Notes: generated from the sequence alone by a model not told the origin. DNA of 64,000 nt from G038396625 sp038396625 (GCA_038396625.1 CP121688.1:3038001-3102000); one strand, 5' to 3'. Positions 1-9,223 are shown, counted from the stretch's first letter. Made by a program: numbers and translations.

Positions 1-26
1 AGGAAATCCTTTATAAGAAAGCATCC

Positions 27-55
27 AAAAGAGAGTTTTGAAAAAATTCTCTTTT
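27..55. terminator. Hairpin terminator upstream of lrgA
   Basis: AAAAGAGA (27-34) pairs with TCTCTTTT (48-55) around an A/T-rich loop. The A-run on one side and T-run on the other make it look bidirectional. It probably ends a transcript that lies left of the window. Confidence 0.55.
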
Positions 56-128
56 CTTCTATTGCAATCAGTCTCCTATTGCTTTCTACTTTTTTAAAAC
101 AATATTTTTATTGCTTTTTTCTTCAAAA

Positions 129-157
129 GTTATAAAATAGAATATGTATTTTATAAC
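129..157 (+). promoter_or_regulatory. Perfect 11-bp inverted repeat before lrgA
   Basis: GTTATAAAATA (129-139) and TATTTTATAAC (147-157) form a perfect inverted repeat with a 7-bp spacer, ending 21 bp before the lrgA start codon. Its position over the presumed promoter or leader suggests an operator for a dimeric regulator. The regulator is not identified in the window. Confidence 0.5.
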
Positions 158-178
158 AAGTTTCGAGGTGTATTTTGT

Positions 179-526
179 ATGAAAATATTGGGTCAGTTTG
201 TAATCATCACACTTATATGGCAATTAGGGGAATTGATTAGCCGCACTTCCTCCCTACCCATTCCAGGAAGTATTTTAGGCATGCTTATACTCTTTTGTTT
301 ACTCACATTGGGTATTATCAAGCTAAAATGGATTGAAGAATGTGGACAATTTTTCTTAAAGCATCTCGCTTTCTTTTTTATTCCTTCTGGTGTTGCCTTA
401 ATAGGTTCTATTGAGTTGCTGAAAGCCAATTGGTTGGCGCTATTGATCATCATTCTTTCAAGTACGATTATTGTGATGGGTATAACGGGTTTGGTCGTAC
501 AAAAATTTGTAAAGGAGGGCGAGTAG
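179..526 (+). CDS. lrgA: CidA/LrgA family holin-like membrane protein
   Basis: A 115-residue hydrophobic protein with about four membrane segments and the family signature PIPGSILGMLILF near residues 27-39. CidA/LrgA proteins are phage-holin-like membrane proteins that act with LrgB/CidB. They affect murein hydrolase activity, autolysis and, in some bacteria, pyruvate uptake. lrgB follows immediately after a strong AAAGGAGGGC ribosome site, so the two are co-transcribed. A palindrome lies just upstream. CidA and LrgA cannot be told apart from sequence alone. Confidence 0.9.
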   Translation: MKILGQFVIITLIWQLGELISRTSSLPIPGSILGMLILFCLLTLGIIKLKWIEECGQFFLKHLAFFFIPSGVALIGSIELLKANWLALLIIILSSTIIVMGITGLVVQKFVKEGE

Positions 527-528
527 CA

Positions 529-1233
529 ATGATGTCTATCTTGAATCATCCTTTGTTTGGTATTCTTTTTTCTTTACTGGCTTTTAACATCGGATTATTT
601 GTATATAAAAAAACAAAATTGCCACTTTTTAGCCCTATATTAATCAGTATTCTGATGATTATTTTTATTTTATTACACTTTCATATTCCCTTAGCCTTCT
701 ATCATAAGGGAGGCAAGATGATTTCCTTCTTTTTAGGACCTGCTACTGTGATCTTGGCCATTCCTATGTACAAACAGCTTCCTACTCTTAAAAATCATAT
801 GAAAGCCATCTTTATCGGGATCATTACAGGTGTTCTTACTTCTATTACGATTGTACATCTGTTAGCAAAGTTCATGGGATTGGATGCAAGACTAACGCTT
901 TCACTACTGCCAAAATCTATCACTACACCTATTGGTATCGCTGTATCTGAGAGTCTGGGAGGCATGACCTCCATCACTGTAATGGCGATTATTGTAACAG
1001 GAATTTTTGGTGCCATGATTGCACCTTCTGTATGTAGGATATTTCGCATTCGTCATAGTGTCGCCAAGGGTATTGCCATTGGCACAGCTTCTCATGCTGT
1101 TGGTACCTCAAAAGCTCTTGAAATGGGCGAAACAGAAGGAGCCATGAGTAGCTTATCTATTGCATTAGCTGGCGTTGCTACGGTTTTAATCGTTCCACTG
1201 TTTACTTATTTATTGACCTTGCGGCATCTATAA
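529..1233 (+). CDS. lrgB: LrgB/CidB family membrane protein
   Basis: A 234-residue polytopic membrane protein. It contains the LrgB-typical stretches SFFLGPATVILAIPMYKQ and AVGTSKALEMGE near the C-terminus. The open frame extends upstream into lrgA, but the start at 529 (ATG ATG) has the ribosome site AAAGGAGGGC at 511-520, overlapping the end of lrgA, so it is preferred. It pairs with LrgA in the same operon and probably acts in envelope integrity, autolysis control or organic-acid export. A hairpin terminator follows at 1271. Confidence 0.92.
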   Translation: MMSILNHPLFGILFSLLAFNIGLFVYKKTKLPLFSPILISILMIIFILLHFHIPLAFYHKGGKMISFFLGPATVILAIPMYKQLPTLKNHMKAIFIGIITGVLTSITIVHLLAKFMGLDARLTLSLLPKSITTPIGIAVSESLGGMTSITVMAIIVTGIFGAMIAPSVCRIFRIRHSVAKGIAIGTASHAVGTSKALEMGETEGAMSSLSIALAGVATVLIVPLFTYLLTLRHL

Positions 1234-1262
1234 TTTTGTACAAAAGTCTATATCGTCATGAT

Positions 1263-1457
1263 CTACAAATAGAGAGTATCCTTTCTGACTGAAAGAATAC
1301 TCTCTATTGTTTCTGCAATCATTTTTAAAGTTTTTGCATGACCGGGTGATTTCCATGCTTGTGCTGCCAGTGGCTGAGATGTAGCAACCATTCCTTTTTG
1401 AGCCAAAACCACATTCCTTCTTGATGGATAATTATGCTGTAAAGCATCAAATTTCAT
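1263..1457 (-). pseudogene. Gamma-glutamyltransferase remnant with internal deletion
   Basis: From its own ATG (1457, preceded by GGAG) the first 34 residues match the N-terminus of bacterial gamma-glutamyltransferases, with the PSRRNVVLAQKGMVATSQPL stretch. The frame then jumps to WKSPGHAKTLKMIAET, which resembles a region that normally lies well over 100 residues further on. It then runs into the lrgB terminator hairpin and stops. An intact enzyme is above 500 residues, so this is a deleted relic. The open frame extends 28 codons further upstream, but that part has no family resemblance. Family assignment is from recalled sequence patterns. Confidence 0.6.
1271..1305. terminator. Hairpin terminator after lrgB
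   Basis: AGAGAGTAT-C-CTTTC (1271-1285) pairs with GAAAG-A-ATACTCTCT (1291-1305), one mismatch, loop TGACT. It lies about 40 bp after the lrgB stop. The T-run that follows (ATTGTTTC) is weak. Confidence 0.6.
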
Positions 1458-1588
1458 TATAGTCTCCGCTAAATTTTTGAAAAATCTCTTATATATTCCC
1501 AAAACCTCTTTCTTATAATTGTTCAAAAATTCCTTCATCATCTATATAAACTCATTCTACAACAAAAGCTCCTAGAAGACTAGAAGCT

Positions 1589-2632
1589 TTACAGATCGTA
1601 TTTTTTACACTTCCTCTCAAAGTAATGTGGATAATGTTTGGCACAACAAGGATAGCATCTTATTTGCCAATAAAATTTGTTCATGCTATTCATTTCTTCT
1701 TCATCACTATTCCTATTTTCTTTAACAAGCTTTATCTCTTCTATAGGTTGTTCCAATATTTCTTTATTTTCTTCATGTATATCTTTTGTTTCATACAGTA
1801 TATCTATATCATTTTTTTCATGAACTTCTTGATTATTTTTTCTTTGTACCTCAGTTACTTCAATATTTTTCCTTTCACATGTTTCATTATGTTTTTTTCT
1901 CTCTTCTTTATCTTCGGTTATCTCTTCCTCATCATGATCGTTTTTGACTATTTCCTCATATTGCTCTTGGATTGGATCATTTTCTTCCTTCTTTTCATCA
2001 TTTTTCTCGTGATTGCAAAATGGAATTAGGATATTACGATATTCTAGTATCTGTACTAGAAGATATAGAATCATTGTGGTATCAATTTCTGTAATTATTT
2101 TAGAATGATACCCTTCCATTTCTTCTACTCCTCGGGTTTTGGGATTATCATAAATATATTGACAAGATTCGATAATTTTACTATTTATAACATCGCAAGT
2201 CAAAATCTGATCAAGATTTTTTAGATTCATAGATGCTAATCTAAGTTTCTGAATAGAGACCCAAAACTGATGTTCAAAGGGTATATCGATTTTATAATAG
2301 CGTAGTTTCCTGCTTATATTCTCTACAAAATAAATATTTTTGTTGATAATCCCTTCTATAAATATTTGGTCAAAATTCGGTATCATTCTACATCCCATAA
2401 TTCGGACTTTGTTTTTGATACTTTCAATGCTATTTGTCTGTTTAGGCAATAGAATCTTCTCATGAACATCTAATTTTATGGTAAATTGTGCTAATACAAT
2501 GGGAATATTAGATACAACCTCTTTTTCAATGGCTTTTATCTCATGAGGCATATTGATTACATTTTTTATATTGTTGTGGGAACCCTTTAGAAATAAATGG
2601 GTTTTTTCACGTTTTTCTTTCTTATTATACAA
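1589..2632 (-). CDS. SPOCS/CsxC-like spore-surface protein with Glu-rich insert
   Basis: A 347-residue protein. Residues about 35-130 (NIPIVLAQFTIKLDVHEKI...IKNKVRIMGCRMI...FIEGIINKNIYF) align by eye with the other such protein at 4613-5353. Both resemble the SPOCS/DUF3794-type domain seen in clostridial spore coat and exosporium proteins. Residues about 205-310 are a low-complexity, strongly acidic Glu/Lys-rich stretch. The C-terminus is Cys-rich (CYPCCAKHYPHYFERKCKK). The start used is TTG with GAGGAG about 10 bp upstream; an internal ATG is possible. A role in spore coat or exosporium assembly is inferred. Confidence 0.65.
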   Translation of the reverse strand: MYNKKEKREKTHLFLKGSHNNIKNVINMPHEIKAIEKEVVSNIPIVLAQFTIKLDVHEKILLPKQTNSIESIKNKVRIMGCRMIPNFDQIFIEGIINKNIYFVENISRKLRYYKIDIPFEHQFWVSIQKLRLASMNLKNLDQILTCDVINSKIIESCQYIYDNPKTRGVEEMEGYHSKIITEIDTTMILYLLVQILEYRNILIPFCNHEKNDEKKEENDPIQEQYEEIVKNDHDEEEITEDKEERKKHNETCERKNIEVTEVQRKNNQEVHEKNDIDILYETKDIHEENKEILEQPIEEIKLVKENRNSDEEEMNSMNKFYWQIRCYPCCAKHYPHYFERKCKKYDL

Positions 2633-2899
2633 TGTATCAACAACTCCTCACTAAGAACAATGTTCCTTATGTATCTTTTTTAATTTTTTCTTAGTACTAT
2701 TATATGACATGTAAATATATTGGTTCTTTATGAGAAGCTTTGAATCAACTTGTGTAGAAAAAACAGCATCTTCACTTTTCAGAAGATATTTTTCGTTTTA
2801 ACAAAATAATAGATGGAATTATCTAATCACTTAGACAAGTCCATCCGTATTTTCATCATAATCATTGTATGAAATAGCATCCTGTTTATCCCCTATTTT

Positions 2900-4378
2900 C
2901 TAGTTGCGAAATAATTCTACCCCTTTTTTTGTTTGATTGCTTACTTCTACAATAATTTTATCCATGAGTGTAAATATGTCTTTTGATAATTTTTCGGCAT
3001 TTTCATAATATTCTTGTGCCTGCAACTTATTATTTTCATGTACTGCTGTTATTACCTTTTCTCCTAAACGATGTAATTCTTCATGCAAGCTATCAATGTC
3101 CTTCCATGCTTGTCCAATAGATGCATGGGTTACGTTTATGGCATGATAGAAGTGACCAAAAGCACATTTCGAACTATTGGTTTGCAAAGGATATATTCTC
3201 ATTTCATCCACAATGCATTTTAAATTTCGCATCCAATCTTCATGTGCGTCTTTAGCACTCCTCATATGACTCAAAAAATCTTCATTCTTCATAGCATTTA
3301 CAGTGCCCTTCAACCCTTGCATCATTTCTTTTACAATCTCTGAAAGAGATTCATCCACTTGGGAGATTTGTTTCGCATAATTGGCACTTTTCAATGCATC
3401 CTGGTGAATGGTATTGGTCATCATACTCAATCTTTCTGCATCTTGGCTGGAAGTATCCATTGCTTCATTAATCTCTGCTGCAGCAACACTTATACCACTC
3501 ATTGATTCATTGATTATCTGTACATTGTTTACAGTGCTTTCGAGCATGTTTACATTTTTTTTCATCGTATCTGTAATCAAGTCAATTTTCTGGCTCATTT
3601 TTTCTGTAGAACCAATGGTATTTTCCATACTATTCTTTCCTTCTCTAGCAGCATGCTGAATATTATTGACAAAGTTCTTCATCCCTTGAAGACTTTCCTT
3701 TGTGTCATCTGAAAGCTTTCGAATTTCTTGGGCTACCACTGCAAAGCCCTTACCATTTTCTCCTGCTCTCGCAGCTTCAATGGAGGCATTTAAGGCCAAT
3801 AGATTTGTTTGATCTGCTATGGCACCTACACCAATTACGATGTCATTTACTTTGTTCGCCATTTCGACCAGTTGCTCAATTTGCTGACTCATAACACTTG
3901 CGTCATTCATAACCTCCTGCTTTAATTGATTAATCTCTTCAATCTCAGTAAGACTATGATGATTCTGTTTTATTAGTTCTTGAGAAGATGCAGATAACTG
4001 CACTAACGTTGCAGAAGTATCATTGATCGTATCATTTACTTGATTCATGCTAGCTGTAATTTGCTCTACTACCGCTAAATTTGACTCACTTAGTGTAGCC
4101 ATTTCTTCTGCAAAATCAATTAACTGATAGGAAATGGTAGACATTTCTACATCAAAATTACTCAAGGATGCATTTATATTGAGTAATTCCTTGGCTGAAG
4201 AAGCCATTCGTTTTTCATTAGAAAAGAGCTTGTTATAATTATCTAACAATTGATTATGTATAGGATATTCACATTTGGGTTTTAAAGGCTCATGACCTTT
4301 TAGCTTGTCTTCTACATAATCGATAATACCCAGCGCTTCATGACATGGTTTTTTTTCAAATAATTTCAACATCTTCAT
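2900..4378 (-). CDS. Soluble methyl-accepting chemotaxis protein with CZB domain
   Basis: A 492-residue chemoreceptor without any hydrophobic segment, so cytoplasmic. The central helical domain holds the MCP hairpin signature (IADQTNLLALNASIEAARAG and FAVVAQEIRKLSDDT), which contacts CheA/CheW. The C-terminal roughly 110 residues resemble a chemoreceptor zinc-binding (CZB) domain: H and W near residue 385, then KCAFGHFYH and a later conserved H. CZB domains bind zinc and are linked in other bacteria to sensing of zinc or hypochlorite. No other chemotaxis genes are adjacent. Confidence 0.88.
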   Translation of the reverse strand: MKMLKLFEKKPCHEALGIIDYVEDKLKGHEPLKPKCEYPIHNQLLDNYNKLFSNEKRMASSAKELLNINASLSNFDVEMSTISYQLIDFAEEMATLSESNLAVVEQITASMNQVNDTINDTSATLVQLSASSQELIKQNHHSLTEIEEINQLKQEVMNDASVMSQQIEQLVEMANKVNDIVIGVGAIADQTNLLALNASIEAARAGENGKGFAVVAQEIRKLSDDTKESLQGMKNFVNNIQHAAREGKNSMENTIGSTEKMSQKIDLITDTMKKNVNMLESTVNNVQIINESMSGISVAAAEINEAMDTSSQDAERLSMMTNTIHQDALKSANYAKQISQVDESLSEIVKEMMQGLKGTVNAMKNEDFLSHMRSAKDAHEDWMRNLKCIVDEMRIYPLQTNSSKCAFGHFYHAINVTHASIGQAWKDIDSLHEELHRLGEKVITAVHENNKLQAQEYYENAEKLSKDIFTLMDKIIVEVSNQTKKGVELFRN

Positions 4379-4517
4379 TCCCCTTTATTATAGTTTTTTA
4401 TATGCTATAGCCAATTTATATCTTTACATACTACCTATACGATGACGATTAGATTATACCCTGCATCACCTTGTTTAATCACTATAAAAATAATGGTGGT
4501 CCTACTGTAGTTTATAA

Positions 4518-4559
4518 AAAATCAAGGAAAATAGTTTAAATACCATTTTCCTTGATTTT
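4518..4559. terminator. Bidirectional hairpin terminator
   Basis: AAAATCAAGGAAAAT (4518-4532) is perfectly complementary to ATTTTCCTTGATTTT (4545-4559), flanked by A- and T-rich tails. It lies 3' of the minus-strand gene at 4613-5353 and would end its transcript. Confidence 0.8.
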
Positions 4560-4612
4560 ATTGATATCATACCTTTTATCAATGTTTTAAGATTATATCT
4601 TTCACTTATCTC

Positions 4613-5353
4613 TTATCCTTCTGCTATTGCATCAATTGCGACTTGTTGTTTTTGTAAAATTTTTAGTGTAAGGAAAATTACCATTTTTTCTTCAACTTCT
4701 GTAAAGAAATTTTCTTCAAATGGTCCGCCTATAACAGGTGTACGGTTGATATACTCATCAAATTCCACAATTCTGCTGCTGATTAATTCACAATACGGAA
4801 GTTCATTATAAAACTCTGTACTTATTTGGTTGTATTCTGACAAATCTCCCGATAGTAGTTTGTCTTTTTCTGCAAAAGTATTTGGTAAATCTTGTGTTCT
4901 AAAGTATTCAAATTCACTAATGGTATTTTCCGCTACAGGTGCAGGAGGTGTTCCGTTAAAAGTAACTGTAGTTGTGCACTCAAATGGTACATCAATGGTA
5001 CAGTGATGAATTTCTCCACATACCCCTTGATCATTTGCACAAAATCCTGTAGCATAATCAATATTTTTGCGTACGAATCCTCTAATAAATAATACATTGG
5101 TATCTTGTAATAACATACACTGGGTTACTTTCACCCTTTTCTTGATGTTTTTGATTTCAAGTGCGGGCTCAGGTAATTCAATAGTTGAAGTCACGTTAAA
5201 TTGAACTGCTAATTCAGCTAAAACCACAGGAATTTTTGCTACAGCCCCTGTAGTAATGGGCTCTAATGCTACAGGTGCATTGGTACAGGTTTCTACGACG
5301 CCACCTTCCACATTTACACAAATTTGTTGTTGTACGACATTGTTGTCTGACAT
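4613..5353 (-). CDS. SPOCS/CsxC-like spore-surface protein
   Basis: A 246-residue protein with a short N-terminal extension, then a domain with VAKIPVVLAELAVQFNVTS, IKNIKKRVKVTQCMLLQD and LFIRGFVRKNIDYA (residues about 38-105). A Cys-containing CTIDVPFECTTTVTF strand and a C-terminal acidic helix follow. This pattern matches the DUF3794/SPOCS-type and CsxC-family proteins of clostridial spores. AGGAGGAG lies 7 bp before the ATG. It is related to the protein at 1589-2632, which has an added Glu-rich insert. A spore-surface role is inferred from family resemblance. Confidence 0.7.
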   Translation of the reverse strand: MSDNNVVQQQICVNVEGGVVETCTNAPVALEPITTGAVAKIPVVLAELAVQFNVTSTIELPEPALEIKNIKKRVKVTQCMLLQDTNVLFIRGFVRKNIDYATGFCANDQGVCGEIHHCTIDVPFECTTTVTFNGTPPAPVAENTISEFEYFRTQDLPNTFAEKDKLLSGDLSEYNQISTEFYNELPYCELISSRIVEFDEYINRTPVIGGPFEENFFTEVEEKMVIFLTLKILQKQQVAIDAIAEG

Positions 5354-5575
5354 ATTTATCTCCTCCTAATTGTTTTGAGCTGTCAATACTCTTATTGTCC
5401 TTTTTCCTAATACATCATATTCCCCTGTCCTTTTTTGGTGCACTGTATTTAAAATTTTTTATGTTGAGGTTAATGCTCTTGTCCATTCTTATATGATGGT
5501 GATATATAGGAAAATATGATATGGTATGTATATAGCTTTCAATAATAACCTGTAATGAATGAAGGATTGATCGTC

Positions 5576-7975
5576 ATGAACCCTACAAAAGAGATAAAAT
5601 TATCCGTTAGAAATTTAGTTGAATTTGTTTTACGTTCTGGAGACTTGGATACAAGCTTTAAAAGTGCTTCAAGAGCTGTCGAGGGAACAAAAGCCCATCA
5701 AAAGATACAAAAATCTAAGGATGAAAGCTATGAAGCTGAAGTACCTTTAAAGCATCGCTTTGAATATGAAGGCTTTACTTTTATCGTTGAAGGCAGAGCA
5801 GATGGCATTATAAAAGAACCTCTTCTCGACCAAAAGCAAATGAATCTAAATGGAGCACAAGAGATTCCCTTTCATTCGATTTGTGTAGATGAAATCAAAT
5901 CTACTACTAGACCCCTTGAAAGTATCAACGAAAATTACAATAAACTGCATTGGGCACAGGCAAAATGCTATGCCTATATTTATTGTCTCCAAAACAAACT
6001 CAATCATATTGATGTTCAATTAACCTATTTTCATCTAGAAACAGAGCTTGTTAAAAACATAAGAAAAAGCTTTGACTTTATAAGCTTAGAAAAATTTTTC
6101 TACGATATTTTGAAAAAATACATTATTTGGGCAAATTTTACCGCAGAATGGCAGGTCATTCGTGACCATTCTGCCAAATGTTTGGTATTTCCTTTTGAAA
6201 ATTATAGAATGGGACAAAGACAACTTGCGATTTCCGTTTATAAAACTATTAAAGATCAAAATAAGCTATTTGTTCAAGCACCTACAGGCATAGGAAAAAC
6301 AATTTCAACCCTTTTTCCTACAGTGAAAGCCTTTAGTGAAGGACATACTTCAAAGCTGTTTTATCTCACAGCCAAAACCATTACAAGACAGGTTGTGGAA
6401 GAAGCCTTTGCAAAAATGTGCGCACAAGGATTACGATTTAAAACCCTAACCTTAACTGCCAAGGATAAAATCTGTTTCCAAGAAAAATCCCAATGTAATC
6501 CTGATTACTGCTCATATGCCAAAGGGCACTTCAATCGTGTCAATGATGCCTTATTGGATATACTGAATACTCAAGATGCATTATCTAGACCTGTAATAGA
6601 AGCCTATGCACAAAAACACCATATTTGTCCCTTTGAATTTTCTCTTGATTTAGCTGCATGGGCAGATGGTATTATTTGTGACTTCAACTATGTATTTGAT
6701 CCTCGGGTATATCTTAGAAGGATGTTTGACCTAGGAAATAATGACTATACATTTTTAATAGATGAAGCACATAATTTGGTGGACAGAGCCAGGGAAATGT
6801 TTTCAGCCACCCTTTATAAGAAATCTTTTTTAGATCTTGGAAGAACCTTTAAAGAGAAGGAGCCTAAGATTGCCAAGGCACTCAATAAACTCAATCGCTA
6901 TATGCTTAAACAAAAGAAACGTTGTGAAAATGAAAACTTTTGTGTTGAGAAAGAAATGCCTGATGACCTATCTTATTTACTCAATCAGTTCATGGCACAA
7001 AGTGAAATATATCTAGCTACAAAACAAGGAACTGAGGGATATGAAGATCTACTGGAATTATTTTTCGAGGCGTTAACTTTTGTAAAAATATTAGAACTGT
7101 ATGATCATCGATATATGACTTATGTAGAAAAAAAAGATAAAGATGTTAAGCTAAAAATTTTCTGCCTTGATCCTTCTTATCTTTTAAGTGAAGCAATCAA
7201 AAGAGGTCGATCAGCTGTTTTCTTTTCAGCTACACTATCTCCGATAAGGTATTTTAAGGATATTTTAGGTGGAAATAAAAATGATTATGCAATGAGATTG
7301 TCTTCTCCTTTTAATAAAAACAACCTATGTCTTATGATCGCTACAACGATTTCAACACGATATAACGATAGAGAAAATAGCTATAGCGTCATTGCAAGCT
7401 ATATAAAAACCATTGTGTCGCAAAAAAAAGGAAACTATCTAGTATTTTTCCCATCCTATCAATATATGCGCCAAGTTCATGAAATTTTTATTACAAACTA
7501 CCCAGAGTATCCTACAATGCTACAAGACCATGACATGCTAGAAGAAGAAAGAGAGGCCTATCTTGGTAAATTTCAAAACTGTCCTCAAGAAACCTTAATA
7601 GGCTTTGCAGTAATGGGAGGAATATTTTCAGAAGGTATTGATTTAAAAGGAGATCGATTAATAGGATCTATCATCATAGGCGTAGGTCTCCCACAAGTAT
7701 GCTTAGAAAGAAATATCATAAAGGATTATTTTAATGAAATTGGCTACGAAGGGTTTCATTATGCCTATACATACCCTGGTATGAATAAGGTTCTTCAAGC
7801 TGCAGGAAGGGTGATTCGCACAGAAAAAGATAAGGGGATCATACTGTTGATCGATGAGCGCTATGGCTATGCAAGCTATAGAAAATTATTCCCTAATGAA
7901 TGGAGTAATGCTACTAAGATACTATCTGAAAAGGAAATGATAAATACATTAGAAACATTTTATAGTAAATATTAA
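5576..7975 (+). CDS. XPD/DinG-type helicase with N-terminal PD-(D/E)XK nuclease
   Basis: A 799-residue superfamily 2 helicase. Residues 1 to about 190 look like a Cas4/RecB-type nuclease: VEGRADGI, then VDEIKSTTR (the E-x-K), then HWAQAKCYAYIY. The helicase part follows: Walker A APTGIGKT, a four-cysteine insert (CFQEKSQC, CSYAK, HHICPFE) expected to hold a 4Fe-4S cluster as in XPD/DinG, DEAH box IDEAHNL, FFSATLSP, and GRVIR near the end. The start at 5576 has AAGGA 9 bp upstream and is preferred over an upstream ATG at 5555, which lacks one. Role: DNA unwinding and processing in repair, probably single gene. Confidence 0.85.
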   Translation: MNPTKEIKLSVRNLVEFVLRSGDLDTSFKSASRAVEGTKAHQKIQKSKDESYEAEVPLKHRFEYEGFTFIVEGRADGIIKEPLLDQKQMNLNGAQEIPFHSICVDEIKSTTRPLESINENYNKLHWAQAKCYAYIYCLQNKLNHIDVQLTYFHLETELVKNIRKSFDFISLEKFFYDILKKYIIWANFTAEWQVIRDHSAKCLVFPFENYRMGQRQLAISVYKTIKDQNKLFVQAPTGIGKTISTLFPTVKAFSEGHTSKLFYLTAKTITRQVVEEAFAKMCAQGLRFKTLTLTAKDKICFQEKSQCNPDYCSYAKGHFNRVNDALLDILNTQDALSRPVIEAYAQKHHICPFEFSLDLAAWADGIICDFNYVFDPRVYLRRMFDLGNNDYTFLIDEAHNLVDRAREMFSATLYKKSFLDLGRTFKEKEPKIAKALNKLNRYMLKQKKRCENENFCVEKEMPDDLSYLLNQFMAQSEIYLATKQGTEGYEDLLELFFEALTFVKILELYDHRYMTYVEKKDKDVKLKIFCLDPSYLLSEAIKRGRSAVFFSATLSPIRYFKDILGGNKNDYAMRLSSPFNKNNLCLMIATTISTRYNDRENSYSVIASYIKTIVSQKKGNYLVFFPSYQYMRQVHEIFITNYPEYPTMLQDHDMLEEEREAYLGKFQNCPQETLIGFAVMGGIFSEGIDLKGDRLIGSIIIGVGLPQVCLERNIIKDYFNEIGYEGFHYAYTYPGMNKVLQAAGRVIRTEKDKGIILLIDERYGYASYRKLFPNEWSNATKILSEKEMINTLETFYSKY

Positions 7976-8022
7976 GTCATTATAGCATTTTTTATCAAGA
8001 ATATTTCCATATTTTATAGAAC

Positions 8023-8063
8023 AAACAGAACAAAAGTCCATGTTTTTGGCTTTTGTTCTGTTT
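8023..8063. terminator. Convergent-gene hairpin terminator
   Basis: AAACAGAACAAAAG (8023-8036) pairs perfectly with CTTTTGTTCTGTTT (8050-8063). It lies between the helicase (plus) and the aldo/keto reductase (minus) stops, so it serves both strands. Confidence 0.8.
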
Positions 8064-8086
8064 GCATTATTACTTAAAATTTTCCT

Positions 8087-9223
8087 CTAACGTTCAAACG
8101 TATGCACCACTTCCTTTAACATATCTGAAATAGGAATATGCTGTGGACAAACTTCTTCACATTTTCTACAAGTCACACATTTAGATGCGCGCTTCTTCTC
8201 TTTTATAAAATTATGATATTGTTTTTTGGCACCGTCCATATCATCAAACATAAATGCATTGTTAAAGTGGCTAAAACTCTCTGGTATGTCTACCCCTGCA
8301 GGACAAGGCATACAGTATCGACAGTTAGTGCAGTTTACCTTGATTCTTGACTTGTATATCTTTTTTACCGCTTCAATCAAATCTTTTTCTTCATCGGTCA
8401 ACGTATTGGGTAAAGCCTTATCAGCAATCTCAATATTTTCTACAACTTGTGCCATATCACTCATACCGCTAAGTACAATCCCAGTTCGAGGGTTATCCCA
8501 TAAAAACTGAAGCGCCCATTCTACAGGACTTTTTTTCACTGTTGCTTGATCCCATACTGCTTGAATATCCTTTGGAATGTTAGTAGCGATCTTTCCTCCC
8601 AACAACGGTTCCATAATGATGACGCCTAAACCACGAGAAGCTGCATATTCAAAGCCTTCTTTTCCTGCTTGATATGCTTCATCTAGATAATTATATTGTA
8701 TCTGGCAAAATGTCCAATCATACGCATCTACTATTTCTTTAAATAAAGGTAATTCATCATGAAAAGAGAATCCCACGTATTTTACCCTTCCATCTGCAAT
8801 GGCTGCATCTAAAAATTCAAAAATATTCAGCGTTTTTAAGTTGTTCCAACGCTCTTGATTCAATGCATGTACTAGATAGAAATCAATATGATCTGTCTGC
8901 AGTCTTTTTAATTGTTCATCTAAGTAATAATCCATATCTTCTCTTTTTTTAATAAGCCAGCTGGGGAGCTTTGTTGCTAAATGTACTTTTTCTCGATAGC
9001 CATTCTTTAAGGCTCTCCCGACAAAGGGTTCACTCATACCCCCATGATAAGGATAGGCTGTATCTACATAATTCACCCCTTGATCAATGGCATATCTCAG
9101 CATCTCTGTAGCTTTTTCTTCATCAATTTGATCATCTTTTCCATCTACTGTTGGAAATCGCATACAACCAAATCCAAGTACTGAAATTTCCTCATTAGTG
9201 GGTCCAAATTTACGATATAACAT
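8087..9223 (-). CDS. Aldo/keto reductase with C-terminal 2x[4Fe-4S] domain
   Basis: A 378-residue protein. The N-terminal 280 residues form an aldo/keto reductase barrel with the catalytic set DTAYPYHGG (Asp, Tyr), ATKLPSW (Lys) and FYLVHAL (His). The C-terminus carries two ferredoxin motifs, CTNCRYCMPCPAGVDIP and CVTCRKCEEVCPQHIPI. This fusion is common in strict anaerobes, where the clusters may pass electrons to or from the NAD(P)H-dependent barrel; the substrate is unknown. GAGGAGGAG lies just before the ATG. A separate gene pair for a two-component system follows upstream on the same strand. Confidence 0.9.
   Translation of the reverse strand: MLYRKFGPTNEEISVLGFGCMRFPTVDGKDDQIDEEKATEMLRYAIDQGVNYVDTAYPYHGGMSEPFVGRALKNGYREKVHLATKLPSWLIKKREDMDYYLDEQLKRLQTDHIDFYLVHALNQERWNNLKTLNIFEFLDAAIADGRVKYVGFSFHDELPLFKEIVDAYDWTFCQIQYNYLDEAYQAGKEGFEYAASRGLGVIIMEPLLGGKIATNIPKDIQAVWDQATVKKSPVEWALQFLWDNPRTGIVLSGMSDMAQVVENIEIADKALPNTLTDEEKDLIEAVKKIYKSRIKVNCTNCRYCMPCPAGVDIPESFSHFNNAFMFDDMDGAKKQYHNFIKEKKRASKCVTCRKCEEVCPQHIPISDMLKEVVHTFER

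Noticed and set aside
430..528. Extended N-terminus for LrgB starting inside lrgA
   Set aside because: The ribosome site AAAGGAGGGC and ATG ATG at 529 fit the family length; the extension is out of family.
1625..2029. Long hydrophobic plus-strand frame opposite the Glu-rich part of the spore-surface protein
   Set aside because: Antisense of GAA/AAA-rich codons gives Phe/Ile-rich translations; no ribosome site and no family resemblance.
7976..8086. Possible small RNA between helicase and reductase
   Set aside because: The only structure is a convergent-gene terminator hairpin.
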